64,000 nt of DNA from Phalacrocorax aristotelis (lineage: Eukaryota > Chordata > Aves > Suliformes > Phalacrocoracidae): positions 34,273,226-34,337,225 of the forward strand of contig NC_134276.1 in assembly GCF_949628215.1 (NCBI RefSeq). The letters run 5' to 3'. Below are positions 36,101-47,826 of the stretch, piece by piece. A program made the position numbers and the translations under genes. How positions within the stretch are numbered: position 1 is the stretch's first letter; every line of letters starts with the position of its first letter. Below the pieces are notes generated by a model. The model had not been told where the DNA came from and searched no databases. It saw only the letters and a program-made list of their open reading frames with translations.

Positions 36101-37518
36101 ATACAGTGAACCGGAAAAACCCTACTTGCAAATGACAAAACAGAAACATGCACTTAGCAATCTGCTGCCATTTTAGAACATGCATTTCTCCTCTTCCACT
36201 TTTTGAGGTGTAGGGCATTTCATGCCCACGGAAACGCCGATTGCTCTGTATTCCTTTCAGATTTTAAGGTATGATGCCTGACCGTGGAAATTAAGTGTCT
36301 TTTACCAGGGGGAAAAAATTCATCCAGTAAATTCTGTATTGTGATTTTTTTGTCTTGACAAATCTAGCACGTTGAATTGGGCTCCACAAAATCTATTGGG
36401 ATACCTTGTTTTCTAAGAAACTAACTACTTTTAGGGAATGTGTTTACCTTATTTTTGTTGAAAGACTGGGCCGTATGCTTTGAAGCACTTTAAACATCAG
36501 GATTAGGTTATGAAGAGTTCAGTTCATTAAAAATGTAGCTATGTGCGTCTTTAGTTCTAGGAACTGGGATTTTTACAGCAGTAAGGAAAAAATTACAAGA
36601 ATCGTGAGATAGTAACACTGTGTTCAGAAGTCTTTCTGCAGAAAAGCCGCATCATAGTTACGACCCAGGACCTTGGCAGAGAAACCCCATAAAAATATTT
36701 TGAGCCTCCTTGTCAGATGCATTTGGATTCGATAACCAACACTAGTCTAAGGCATAGAGTTGCATAAAATTTACTATCCTGGGCATCTAACAAATACAGC
36801 ATAAATGATGCTTACAATTTTTTTTTTTCTACTTGCACTTTAAAAAAACCCTTCTGCTTAGGACAATCAAAGTTAAATTCTTTGGTGGTCATTTAAAACA
36901 ACCGAACTATACAAAGACAAGTGATCAGTTGTCCCATACTGAGGTAATCTGAGGAGTGCCATAAAAACGTTGTGTAACGAACTACCAAAAAAAGCTAAAG
37001 TGGTTACAAACAAACCACTTGCCCGTTCTCCCTGCCTAAAAGCAGCTCCCATTTTTTAATATACTCAGCGTAGACCTCTACAGCTACCTGAAGAGATCCT
37101 GTTCCATAGCCCGTCCTAACGCGTTGCATATAGCAAGGCTGAAAGTTGTAAAGAGAGTGCATCCTACAATCAGGAAAACAAAGAAGGTTCTTCCATGTAT
37201 TATGTCCTTGAATCGACCGGGAAGATTAACTACAGAACATCGATATGTTAGAATGCTGCCACACATTAAAATATAGCGTCGCTTACAGAGAAACAAAGAG
37301 AAAAGTAAGTGCAACTTGCGGACGGATGCCAACTGAACATTATTAAAGGTGTCAATGTCAAGTACATATAAAAAAAAGAAATCTAATCCTTCCATTGTTT
37401 GCATAACTTCCCATTGTTTTTATATGATTTTCATATAGCAGCATGAAAATCATGTCCCTTGGCGAAGGGATTTTGGTTTGGTTTTTACAGAAAACATAGT
37501 GCAACACAGCCCTTTGCT

Positions 37519-37528
37519 TTTATTTATT
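37519..37528 (-). terminator. tandem AATAAA poly(A) signal, proximal DGKH
   Basis: The minus strand reads AATAAATAAA, two overlapping canonical signals, about 2.06 kb past the stop. Downstream in sense is a U/GU-rich stretch (TGTGTTGCACTATGTTTTCTGT, around 37480-37508) that suits cleavage-stimulating factor binding. Confidence 0.5.
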
Positions 37529-39383
37529 TACCAGAATAATCAGTTATGTCCACAGAGCTCCCAGAGTGGTACCTACTGAACCTACAGCAGCAAGAGCATA
37601 GTACTATAATTGGATATAAACGAAGCCTGTTTTGCTGCATTTGATTTTTTTTTTTTTCCAAGAAAACAATGAGGGGAATAGATTTTACTTTCCAAGGGAT
37701 GATGCCCATCTGGCTTCCAAGGGACAACTCCCATCATACTCAGGAGAACGAGAGGGCAAAACCAGGTGTAGTACTTGACGTTGGCCCCTTTCACAGGGAA
37801 AATCAGCTTTGGAAAAAACAAACGAAGCCCCACTCTGCTGCCTACCAGGAAAACATAAATAGATATTAAGATACTCTTTAACCTGTAAGAAATGTCAAAG
37901 CTACTCGATTAAGTAAAAGTCAAGTGTTCCTCGTGCCGCAATGACACGTTGTTAGGAACGGCAAGGAGACAGCGATTCTCTGCAAGTTTTCTGGCAGGTG
38001 GTGCAATATCATCTCATGTCAAACATTTAAGTAGGTTTTTAAATTGATATATGCAAATTATTTTCCTACTAGATTAATATTTTTGTGAAAAATTAATCAG
38101 GAAATTCAATTATGAAGCTATGCTTTGTTTAAGTAAACTGTGAATAACCTTATAAATTCTGGTCTAACGCCATTTCTAAACAAAGATGGTTTAAATTTTT
38201 TATCCTGTTTAGTCTCATGGATTGCTATCTTGCATGTGATGCATCTTTGCATGCATAGCGTAAAGCCTTAGAGTTTGTTTTTTAAATTCTTATGATCTAC
38301 CAATGTAGGAGTGCTGACAAGAAACAAATTGATGCCTTTGTAAAGAAATCCATACAGAGACATTTTTAAATTAATAGTAAATTAGTAATGAGTAAAAGCT
38401 TACCCCACAAAAATCAAATCAGCTGCTACATTTTAAAACTCTCCTTATGTATGATAAATAAGATTAATTTTCCTGTAAAATTTTTTCATTACTCTCTCAA
38501 CTTGCTTTTTGAACAATAGAATAAATAAAACCATTAGTGCCTGAAAGTTCATATATGCTACAGATGTTTAAGAAAACTGAATAACTACATTAAAATGCAC
38601 CATGAGAAAATTCTTTATCATTTTCCATGCAGGAAGCCAATTGATATTTTTGTGAGGTACCGGTCTTTCAAAAATACTCATAAGTTAGTTACCTGATATA
38701 CCTTCTGTACATGGTATATTTAAAAAAAATCTAACTGTACAGTGTTTCAATCATATAGAATGCATATAATCTGCTGAATATGGCACAAATGCTAAGTTTC
38801 CACACCCACACATCCTTTGCCGTAGAACACAGTTTAGGCATAACACAACACTGAAGAATAGAAAAGTGCCTGAAACTGAAAAATACCAGAGACACTCAAG
38901 TAGTAATAAATTAAACCTCATTCAAACCGATATAAAAGTTGTTCAAGTGTTTAAAGTATCAGATGTGTCATGCAACAGAACAACAGACGATTCAGGCAGG
39001 CACACCATGCATTACAGTTTGCATTCATGGTATCACAAGGTATCTCTCCCCGCTCTGCACGGCCAGCGAGTGCTGGGTACCTGCGGCGCTGCTAGGCTTC
39101 CGCGTTGAACCTCCAAAACCTCTCGGTCTCCTGCACAGGAGGTTTTATGAAGCTGTGCCTCAGAAGGATAACTGGACAACCTCATGCTGTACAGTGGTAT
39201 CTTGCTGCAGTGTAAAGAGAGGCGTACTGAGCTGCATGTAAGCAAAGCAATCATTTCTCGATTATATTTTCCAGTCAGCGCAGTTCACCATAAACCAATC
39301 GATTTACCAAAATGTGCTTATCCGAACTGGCCAAGTTTGCACACCAAGAAAACATCTTCGCAGAACATACCATCTTTTCCTGG

Positions 39384-39401
39384 TTTTTTTTTTTTTTTTT
39401 T
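39384..39401. repeat. poly-T run, 18 bases
   Basis: Homopolymer about 190 bases downstream, in the sense direction, of the DGKH stop codon; poly-A in the DGKH mRNA. Confidence 0.9.
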
Positions 39402-39587
39402 GGCACAAATCCTTTTGTACTCTTGCAGCAAGCTCTTCACCATACAAGAATTCAGAGATACTAGCCTGTACAAACACCCCGGTGCTTATTCTTCCATAGA
39501 GTAAACTACAAAGACAGCTAAGTGCCTGCAACAGCTTTGCTCCTCCAGCAGCTTTCCCTTCTGTCTCTAGGGAGAGCACCAGCATAA

Positions 39588-39677
39588 TTACACTTCAGAC
39601 AAAGGGGTGTTCTTGCCGAGCTCTTTAATTCCCTGGAGAATTCGCTTCATATGACCCACTTTCGTTATCCCCAGGTC
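39588..39677 (-). CDS. DGKH: DGKH last coding exon: end of SAM domain and stop
   Basis: Acceptor ATTTCTGTAG before 39677. Encodes DLGITKVGHMKRILQGIKEL then GKNTPLSEV and a TAA stop at 39588-39590. It completes the SAM domain (GHMKRILQGI is helix 5) and ends with SEV, as I recall in human DGKH. Translation ends 3' of a 6.1-kb intron. Confidence 0.97.
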   Translation of the reverse strand, partial: DLGITKVGHMKRILQGIKELGKNTPLSEV

Positions 39678-39735
39678 CTACAGAAATATAAAAAAAAAAA
39701 AAAGAAGAAAAAGAGAAAAAGAAGAAAGTTTATTT
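39678..39735 (-). promoter_or_regulatory. long polypyrimidine tract and acceptor of the last DGKH exon
   Basis: On the sense strand about 45 of the bases just upstream of the TAG acceptor are C/T, including a run of 13 T. This is a very strong U2AF-type tract. It is relevant because inclusion of this terminal exon decides whether the protein carries a complete SAM domain. Confidence 0.6.
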
Positions 39736-42700
39736 ACAAAAAAGGAAAAAAATTATTATGACCTAGCCATGCAACAAATGTCTAGAAATGTGCTCACTGC
39801 AGTCAACATTAACCTGAAAAGATTCTATGGCACTAGCAAGTGTTGCCTAACTACAAAATTGCTTAGAGCATACAATGAACCCCTCTTTGTCTTGCAGACA
39901 GAAAACTACTTACCTGCAATAATGACAACCCAGGGCACTGCAATATCTGCCAAAAATCATCTTTTGCTTGACTTCTAAGTACAAAAACCTTTCACAATTT
40001 CTAGCAAAAAAAGAACAATCTCCCCCTCCTCTCTAATACGGCAATCAAATGCTTGGTAGAATGTGACGGATTAGAGCTTCTGTCCAGCAATGTCACTTGA
40101 TCCGAGGCCCTATGATGTCTGTTTTAATCAACAGACACACACATCCCCGGTTTCTTGAGGGAAAGTAGATGTAACGGCTACAGGCATGTAGGACAACTTC
40201 CCTTTAGAGAGCAATAGAAAAGATAAGCATTTGTTTTCCATTCCAAAAAGGTAACATCTCCTAACACGGATCATCTTGATTAGAGAGCTGGAAGAATAAT
40301 TCTCAGAAACACGACAGTCATATCCCAAAGGAAAACGTAAAAACCATGAGCATAAAGCTCCTTGTAGCCACCACTAAAGGAATCACATCAGCTGAATTGC
40401 TTCTAATATTGGTTTCTGGGACCCATCTCTGTGTGAGTGACAACAGATGAGAAGTTTTTGCAGCGAACCTCTTCCAGCATTAATAACAGCTTTAGCAGCA
40501 TCCTTTTTAAAATTTGACTAGTCAAATGGTCAAAGGAGCAGAATGGGATGCCCAGGTCTGCTAATGATCCTCAACTGTGCTGATGAATTTTCAGCTCAGT
40601 TTGGTGGAACTTTGCTTCCCTTATCTTATTCCCTCCCTTATCAAAACCCAGCTTTGAAAAACTCCTCAAAATCCTTGTGTTAGTGATATTGAGCAAGTGG
40701 CAGATTCAAACACTAGTTATTTGTAGAATGAACCTTATGTAAATAGATTGTGATTAAATTAAAAAAAAACCTTAGAAAAGTTTCACCATCTATTTTTCTG
40801 CAATAGAAATCCTTTCATTTTAATAGGAAGATTTTCCTCTACAAAGACATTAAAAGGGAGTGTAATTAAGCAGCTTGAAATAATTACCCTCATGGAGTGG
40901 AAAATAAAAATTTAGATAACATTCTGTACATACTTTACACAAAGACTGTATCCACCTTTCTACAGCCACAGAAACCTCAAAATCTGCACTTTATATTACT
41001 TAAAAGTGGTAGCATGGAATTAATTTTGCATTTCTCCAGAGGGAGAAAGGGGTGGTAAGATGGGCATGAATTAATTATTTTATTGTAAATGTAGCACAGC
41101 AGAGATTAAACAGGTGGGTTAATTTTCAGAGAGTCGATATTGAACTCTGGTTATGTTAGAGATTAAAAAAACCTGGTTGTTTCTTCAGTTGAAAACTGTC
41201 AGTACTATAAATATGTGACCATCCTTTACAGTACTTTGGCACAAAGGTATCAGCGTTAAAGTGTTCAAGACGTGTTCATAAAATTCCCCAAATCAAGTGC
41301 TGTTCATAAACCTATCTGAAAAAAAAACTTCTGATTTTCCACACCGCATCAATTTATATTTTGTTTCACTAATGGTCATCTCACTTATTAAAAAAAAAAA
41401 ATGTAGTACTAATTTTTAAGTTAAGGGAATTGATGTAGGTAGCAGTTGTCAAACTTGTCCCACAAGGACAGTAATATTTATCATTTTAGATTTGGAGACT
41501 ATTTTCTTTTTTATGCTAAACTTAATTTTCCTATGAATCAAAAATAGACATGACTATTGAAACTACTGAAATAGCCTAGTTGCCATGTGGAGGAAACTCT
41601 ATGGAAGGAAAAACCCATAAGGATGCTTTCCAAACCACGAGAAGCCACACATGCGTTAAAGGTTAAGAATTTGCAAATTCTTCAGAACAAACATTTTTCA
41701 CGAGTAGAACTTCTGTTGGATAAGCAACAGAGTGAGCTGCTGCCAGACTTCAAAGATCAGAGGAAAGAATCATGTTATGAAATTCCGAGAAAACTCAGCC
41801 ACTTTTTCCACCAACCTTTACAAAGAATTGTCAACAACGCCTATGTTTCAGAGGCAAGAGACTTTGGTTTTATTTCCGCTCCAGCTGAAGTTGCTGTGAT
41901 GGAGATCAGAACAGCAAGTCTCAAGGGCCTCATCACAATTTTTGGGACCCTTTTGATAAATTCCGCCACACTTCTGCGGGGGTGGGGGTGGGGGGAAACA
42001 ACCGACAAGATAAACTCTTGCATTTTCATGCTTGTGTAATAGTTTGGTTTGGAGGGAATTAGATTTTATACATTCCTGACACTAGATGCCATCCAGTATT
42101 CTCACTTTACTACTGATGCAGGGAAGTTTGCAGAAGTTCTCTCATCTCAGACTAAACCAGCAGCATATCATGCATCATTCAAAAAGCAAGATCCCTAAAG
42201 ATCTCTGCGTTTTTGTGCATGCGTGAGTTTCCTCATGATCTACATAATATGTCCATATTTAACTGATACCTAATTAACAAAAAATAAATTTTACTAAATA
42301 TGGTTTTGAAGACAACACTGTAGCCAGAGTTTGAGGAAGAAAATAGCCTTTCTTTTACCCCAGCTATGGCCTTAAAACTACAGGATTGCCTCTCCTGCTC
42401 TCACAACCCACTTTGTCATCACTAGGCCTTCAGCAGGTAGGGCTCAAAAATTCCCAGAAAGAAAAAGAAAGGTTGGGCAGGAAAAAGATGACAAAAATTA
42501 TTGCAACAGCTTTCAGGAGTTCTTTGCCTGCATTATATTATGGTGATTGCCTGTCTGTTTAGCCAAGAACCCATTTATTCCAGGTTTGCCCCACAGATTG
42601 TGGCCAAGCATATAATGTAATACTACCAAACAATTTATATAAGCACTGTTTAATATTAACATCTTCCAGATAAGAAACCTACCCTAATTGCATTCCCAGT

Positions 42701-45700
42701 GTCAAAGCCATCTAGCATGCCCAAAGCGTAACAAATCTTCCAGCACGTTTTCCATGCAAACGCGCTACTGCAGAACACGGTGATGAAATGCCGCAGTCTC
42801 AGCACAGGCTTCAGCTTGACTGGCGCTGCCCATCAAGCTGACATGAGGCATGGAAACCCTTTCTCCAAAGAAAGCAACATTGCTATGGAGCTCTAAGGAG
42901 ATGTCACCCTAGTCTTACCAAATGTGTTGCAGTTCTGATTATTAGTAAGTCATTTGCATAGGAACAAGATTATCAATGCTAAGATGCCGGTACTTATTTC
43001 AGAAAAATGAGACTCTAGTTTTCAATGAGTTTTCTTGTAAAAGAAGGCTAAAAAGAAAATCATAACAAGCTTTCTTTCTACAGTTTCTATAGTACAGTTC
43101 ACAATTCACTGCCCAGCCTTTCCTCAAGGGAAAGATAATCACATGGATGTAAATATCTAAGATTCCCCTAAATAGAATCAGGCATAGGAGTCTGGAGAAA
43201 GGGTATTCCTGCAGGGTCTGCGTGGAGAGAGGTATCTGGTTCCTCTTGGAGGTGTTCTCCATGTGCCAGCTGCCACACACACAGCTAACTGAGAATGGGA
43301 TCCACGAGCTATGCAGAAATATAATTAGACACGTCCAATTCTTCAGTCAACGTATTGATCTATTTCAGTGATGCGGGCAAAGGAAGAGAGTTTCATCAAA
43401 ACCTTTTCTGTGCTGCTTTTCATCTTTTCTTTACAGAAAGAAAGGTGGGGCCAGAGGATTCAATTAAAATGGACAACGATTTTTCCTGCTGTTGACATGA
43501 GAGGTAATAGAGGTAAATCTATTACACGTGACTTAAGAGCTTGTGAATCAATGGCAAGCCCATTTAGTTTCACAGGAAGCACAAGCCTTGCACTGGAGGA
43601 GAGGCTGTAGACAGATTATAGCTCGCAAGAGCACTGAAGACTCATCTTCATACCGTGATAGCCAAAGGGAGGAAAAATCAACAGGGCAGCTTGTGACATG
43701 TTCCTCGTTTCCTAGGTACCACATTACACATCTTGACACCAATTCAGGTCGCTGGTCAGAAACTGCAGGCTGCCTGACCATCCTTAACTGGCTCCCTGCA
43801 GAGGTCATGCCTGTATGTAATGAGCAGGCCAAGTGCTAATCTCTGCTATTTAAATTCAGCGTTGCTACATAGAGTGCAAGCCGTGCTTGGCCAAAAGCCT
43901 GGCTTACCTTATGAACAGCACTGCGCTGGAAGCTCTCAGCTCTGCTAACAAGCAGATGGGGCAATTCTAGACCAAGACTTCTGCTATCACAGGATACACC
44001 CTTGGTAACTTGCATAGAGCAATTCCTCATCCAGCTGTTCTGAGCAATTTAAAACCTCATATGTGCTTCCAGGCAGTACTAGGCAGAGGGGAGAGTAAAA
44101 GTCTGTCTCTCTGTAGGCTCTTAGACAAGCTTTTACATATTTCAGGGCATAGGCCTTTGTGGTGGGCTTTTATTTATGCCGACAGCATGAGTCTTAGCAA
44201 CAGGGGTAACAGGTTGATGACTACCCTGCTGCAGATATTTACTTGGTTGAAGTGCCAGTGTTCTGGGCATGCAGTCAAACTGGTACCTGTCAGAAACGAG
44301 GCATGGCCAGGGGCCGTGTGTAGTTTAACACTGATCTTACCCTCCATCATTTATTCCAACAAATTTGACATCTTGGGTTATTTTTTTAAGATTTCTTAAC
44401 ATTTTAGTAAAGCTATGCATTATGTGATACTGAGTTTTCCAGTTAAGTTTTAAACTTGTTCAGTGCCCATTCAGAACAGGGACTTGCAGCACCCATCAGT
44501 GGAACATTATGGTGGATTGCTTGGACAGTTTTCTATTTCTAAATTTTTGCAGGGAGGGACTGTCCTGAAACTGTCCCTCCACGTCAGGAACTATCCTGAA
44601 AGAAAGCAATTTAACTTCCATGGAAAGAAGCTCAGGTGATCTAATACCAAAGGGTAAAATAATACACAACAGCCAAAGACATAATCTCAAACACAGCTAT
44701 CAGCAGCTGCATTCTACTGCAACAGTCACATAATGCAAGCACTACCTTATAATGTCAGGATTTCATACTATATAAGAAAATTTACAAAAAATGGCACATT
44801 TGTATGAAAGTATTGCCTCTCTGGAGACTACTGCAATGTGGCTAGAGCAATGACTTGCACTCTAAAAGTAAATGTTTGTGATTTATACAATATCCTATTT
44901 CCTCTCTCATGTGCTGAAAGCAGTTGCAAAACACATTATCAAGAACTCATTACTCCTGAGTTCCCGGAAGAAGTAATGTAATGAATCCCCAAAGAGATAG
45001 CCTCTATTACATGTAATGGATGCACTTAAGTCACTCCTGAAAAAGACCAGCAAGCTCAAATAACAGCCTCAGATTGCTAGGTAACATTTCTCCCTGCAAA
45101 ACTTATTAATCTGACCTCAGAGGAAGAAAGTTTTACAATTCTGGAGACAAAAGAAAGAGCTCTTTTTTAAATCTATACAGGTAGAATCAGGCAGAGGTTG
45201 CTCAGGGGTGAGAAAACGTATTGCGAAGTCTATTTTGACACACAAACACCAACAATATGTAAGTCCAATGCTGCAATTTATTAAGCCGCTTATCTCTCTC
45301 ACACCCACTGTATCCAATATATATACAAGTAAATCACCTGAGGCAGGTCGGCTGCTCAGAGCTGCTGACCTTGCAGTAGATAGATTCAAAATTATTACCT
45401 TCAACTGATCCATACTGATCCCGTTTAATGAAAATGATGAACTCTTGAAGATAACATTATATTATACTGATGTCAGTAAGATATCAAACGTGCTTTTCCT
45501 ATGCCTTCTGACATAAACTATAATGCTAACATTCTACATAATGTGCAAATAAAGGAAATTTCAGATAACACAGATATTCTAGGTTGCGAGTAAAAGTCAG
45601 CACTTCAGAAATTCAGGCCAAAGGACAGCGTGTATTAGTTTATTGCATATTTGCACAGTGTAAGCCAAGCTACAAGCACATAACAAGTGCAGGGAAAGAA

Positions 45701-45766
45701 GAAAAGTTGGTTGTTGTTTTGTCAAAGAAAATGGTCAATAGCAGAAAAGTAGCACAAAGGAAATAC
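39678..45766 (-). other. DGKH intron before last exon
   Basis: 6.1 kb. No repeat or exon recognised. A 150-codon plus-strand frame at 41587-42039 has no recognisable content and ends in a G/W-rich low-complexity piece. An alternative terminal exon, as used by SAM-less DGKH isoforms in mammals, might lie here but could not be identified. Confidence 0.6.
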
Positions 45767-45897
45767 CTTAAGATCTCGCCTTTCCAGATGTAAAAGCTCA
45801 GAGCCTCGGATGTCATGGCTGATGAAGATTTCTTTGTACTCTCCCAAACTGAGCAGATCCAGCCAAGCAGCAACTTCATCTGTGCCCCATTTTTGAA
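45767..45897 (-). CDS. DGKH: DGKH exon: first part of SAM domain
   Basis: Acceptor TTTGGTAG before 45897, donor CTTAAG|GTATTT after 45767. Encodes [20 protein letters not shown] then [20 protein letters not shown] and RDLK. This is helices 1-4 of the sterile alpha motif that drives oligomerisation of DGK eta2 and delta. The [11 protein letters not shown] start and LHLERRDL block are diagnostic. Confidence 0.97.
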
Positions 45898-47229
45898 CTA
45901 CCAAAGTTAAGAGCAAAACCCCCTTAATTTCTACATGCTCAAATGCATCACAAGCAAAGGTTAGGCCAAAGAGAGTGGAAAACAGAGTAGAATTGCCGTG
46001 CTAGCAAAGGGAAAGGTTAGAGGTGTCATTTCCACATAAACTGACGATTTCCTTTTTACATGCAGGTTACAGGTTAGCAGTTAACATGAGAAAGTATCTA
46101 AACAAAGTTGGGGTTCTTTGCTTTGCAGCCATGCTTTCAGCTTTACTCCACTTTCTTCGGTAAAGCCTTTAAAACCTCATGTCCCAACAAATTCACATTA
46201 AACCATCTTAGGATCAGTGACGCAAAGTCTAATGTTGTTCCGCTTTATACCACTAATTTATTGGTAGTCATCCAGGGAGAGGAGAAGCCTTCAGAAATTA
46301 ATTACCATGTAAAATTAAAATATCAACCATACCTCAAAAATAGCAATGGCAGCAAGCAAGTCCAGTTTTAATTAACATTTTCTAGTATCCTTAATTAATG
46401 CAACAAGTATTCTTTAAGCTACTGTGTTACATAGGCCATTAATAAGCTCTCTGTAAAACATTGTTCTCTAAGGTTAGTTGCCCACATTAGTCCTAATAAG
46501 ACCACATTTATTGAAAAAAAGACTTATGCTACTTATTGCTATAATTTTGCAACTTCATTCGATGCTGATTAGTTTTATAATGAAGTGAAATCTGAAGTCT
46601 AATCTGAAATCTAAGGTCCGATCAACAACTGCAAGATCTTGCAGATTTTGACCAACTGTCCATTAAAAAGACAAAGATGTAGAAACAGTTTAAGGACTAT
46701 CTGATCACTTATTACCTCCTGGACATAATTTTAAGGAAGTAAGTTAATGGATAAGAATGGGAAGAGAGGAGAGCGGAGTTTGTTCAACTTCTAATTTAAA
46801 AAAATCAATATTGACTGTCATGGCTTTTTGTTTGATTTGTCTCACTTGCTGAACTTAAAACCCATCTGAAATTTAAGAATAACTGGTGTGATGAAAGCTA
46901 TTGCACACCTTCTGAAACTAACCTGAAAAACCTGAATTGGAGCTTCACAGGGAAACAATGTGTTTACCTACAATTTGTACTGCTATGTGTTAATCAAGTG
47001 TAGCCACCAGCAAAGATACAGGTCCTGTCACATGACAAAACTATCTAAATGCTTTCTAAATGCATTGAAAGAAATCTTCATCCTAATGAAGATGCCAGTT
47101 AACTCAGTTGCTTTTCACTTTGACTTTACTCTTAGGTAGAGTGCATCACGTCAGCTCTTACCCAGAAACCCCATAAAATCACATTTTCCCCAAATGCTAC
47201 TATTTTTCTTGTAATGCCAAAACACATAC
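45898..47229 (-). other. DGKH intron
   Basis: 1.3 kb, AT-rich. Contains a short imperfect direct repeat ('gaaatctgaagtctaatctgaaatctaaggtc') at about 46585-46618. Nothing else recognised. Confidence 0.7.
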
Positions 47230-47338
47230 CAGGCTGAGGGCTGGTCTTATGCTTCTGAACTTTTTCTTTTTTAAACTTTGGCACTATGCGAAACACTGTA
47301 CTTCTGTTGTTTCTTTTAGCATAATCCAGAGGGGGATC
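47230..47338 (-). CDS. DGKH: DGKH exon: basic linker before SAM domain
   Basis: Acceptor TTTCATGCAG before 47338, donor CAGCCTG|GTATGT after 47230. Encodes DPPLDYAKRNNRSTVFRIVP then KFKKEKVQKHKTSPQP, ending with one base of a split Val codon. The lysine-rich run may mark a membrane or phosphoinositide contact, which is inference. Confidence 0.96.
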
Positions 47339-47706
47339 CTGCATGAAAGAGGAGACATAGTTACCTTTAATTAACAGAAAGCAATAGCAAAATCATCTGC
47401 TTGAAATAGTAATTCATAGTTATTCTCAAAAACTAAGACCAAATTTCACTTCCTTAAAGAATAATTTCAAGATTTAACTCTATACTTGTTTCATTTATTA
47501 AATAACCATTGAACACCTTTCAATTCACAAAAGGGAACACAACACAAAAAAAAGCCCTAAGCTTGGAAGCTTGTTCACAGCAGACAGAAATGACCCAGCA
47601 TCACTACGGAAACTGCCTCTCCAGGTCACGAGGGATTCTATCTTACTCTTCCCTATCTAAAAAAAACTAAGTTCAGTTAGAAACAGGAAGTATTAATCTA
47701 ACTCAC
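47339..47706 (-). other. DGKH short intron
   Basis: 368 nt between the linker exons; no internal feature seen. Confidence 0.8.
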
Positions 47707-47826
47707 CTCATCATCATTTGGTTGAAAAACATAATAAAGCCATGGTATCTCAGCAAGTTTTCTCAACTCTATTTCCACGCTGTGCAAAGCATCAGACAAC
47801 AGCTCTTCATGGGGAGCTTCTAACTG
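47707..47826 (-). CDS. DGKH: DGKH exon: linker
   Basis: Acceptor TTATAAACAG before 47826, donor GATGAG|GTGAGT after 47707. 40 codons, phase 0: [20 protein letters not shown] then [20 protein letters not shown]. The acceptor's pyrimidine tract is short, but the reading frame and family match are clear. Confidence 0.95.

Larger units (their letters stand above)
28710..37499 (-). other. possible extended DGKH 3'UTR or downstream DNA
   Basis: About 8.8 kb of AT-rich DNA with no gene. It contains a MIR-like SINE remnant (29430-29590), an old CR1 3' fragment (31030-31105), a TA/CA microsatellite (31316-31403) and a perfect 12-bp inverted repeat (33070-33113). Homopolymer runs lie at 34266-34281 (A) and 37645-37657 (T). 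Whether it is transcribed as a long 3'UTR cannot be told from sequence. Confidence 0.4.
37500..39587 (-). other. DGKH: DGKH proximal 3'UTR
   Basis: About 2.1 kb from the stop codon to the first good poly(A) signal. AT-rich, with an 18-T run on the plus strand at 39384-39401 that lies just downstream of the stop in the sense direction as an A run. No coding content recognised. Confidence 0.6.

Noticed and set aside
41587..42039. 150-codon plus-strand frame in a DGKH intron
   Set aside because: No recognisable motif, ends in low-complexity sequence, and has no supportable splice or promoter context.
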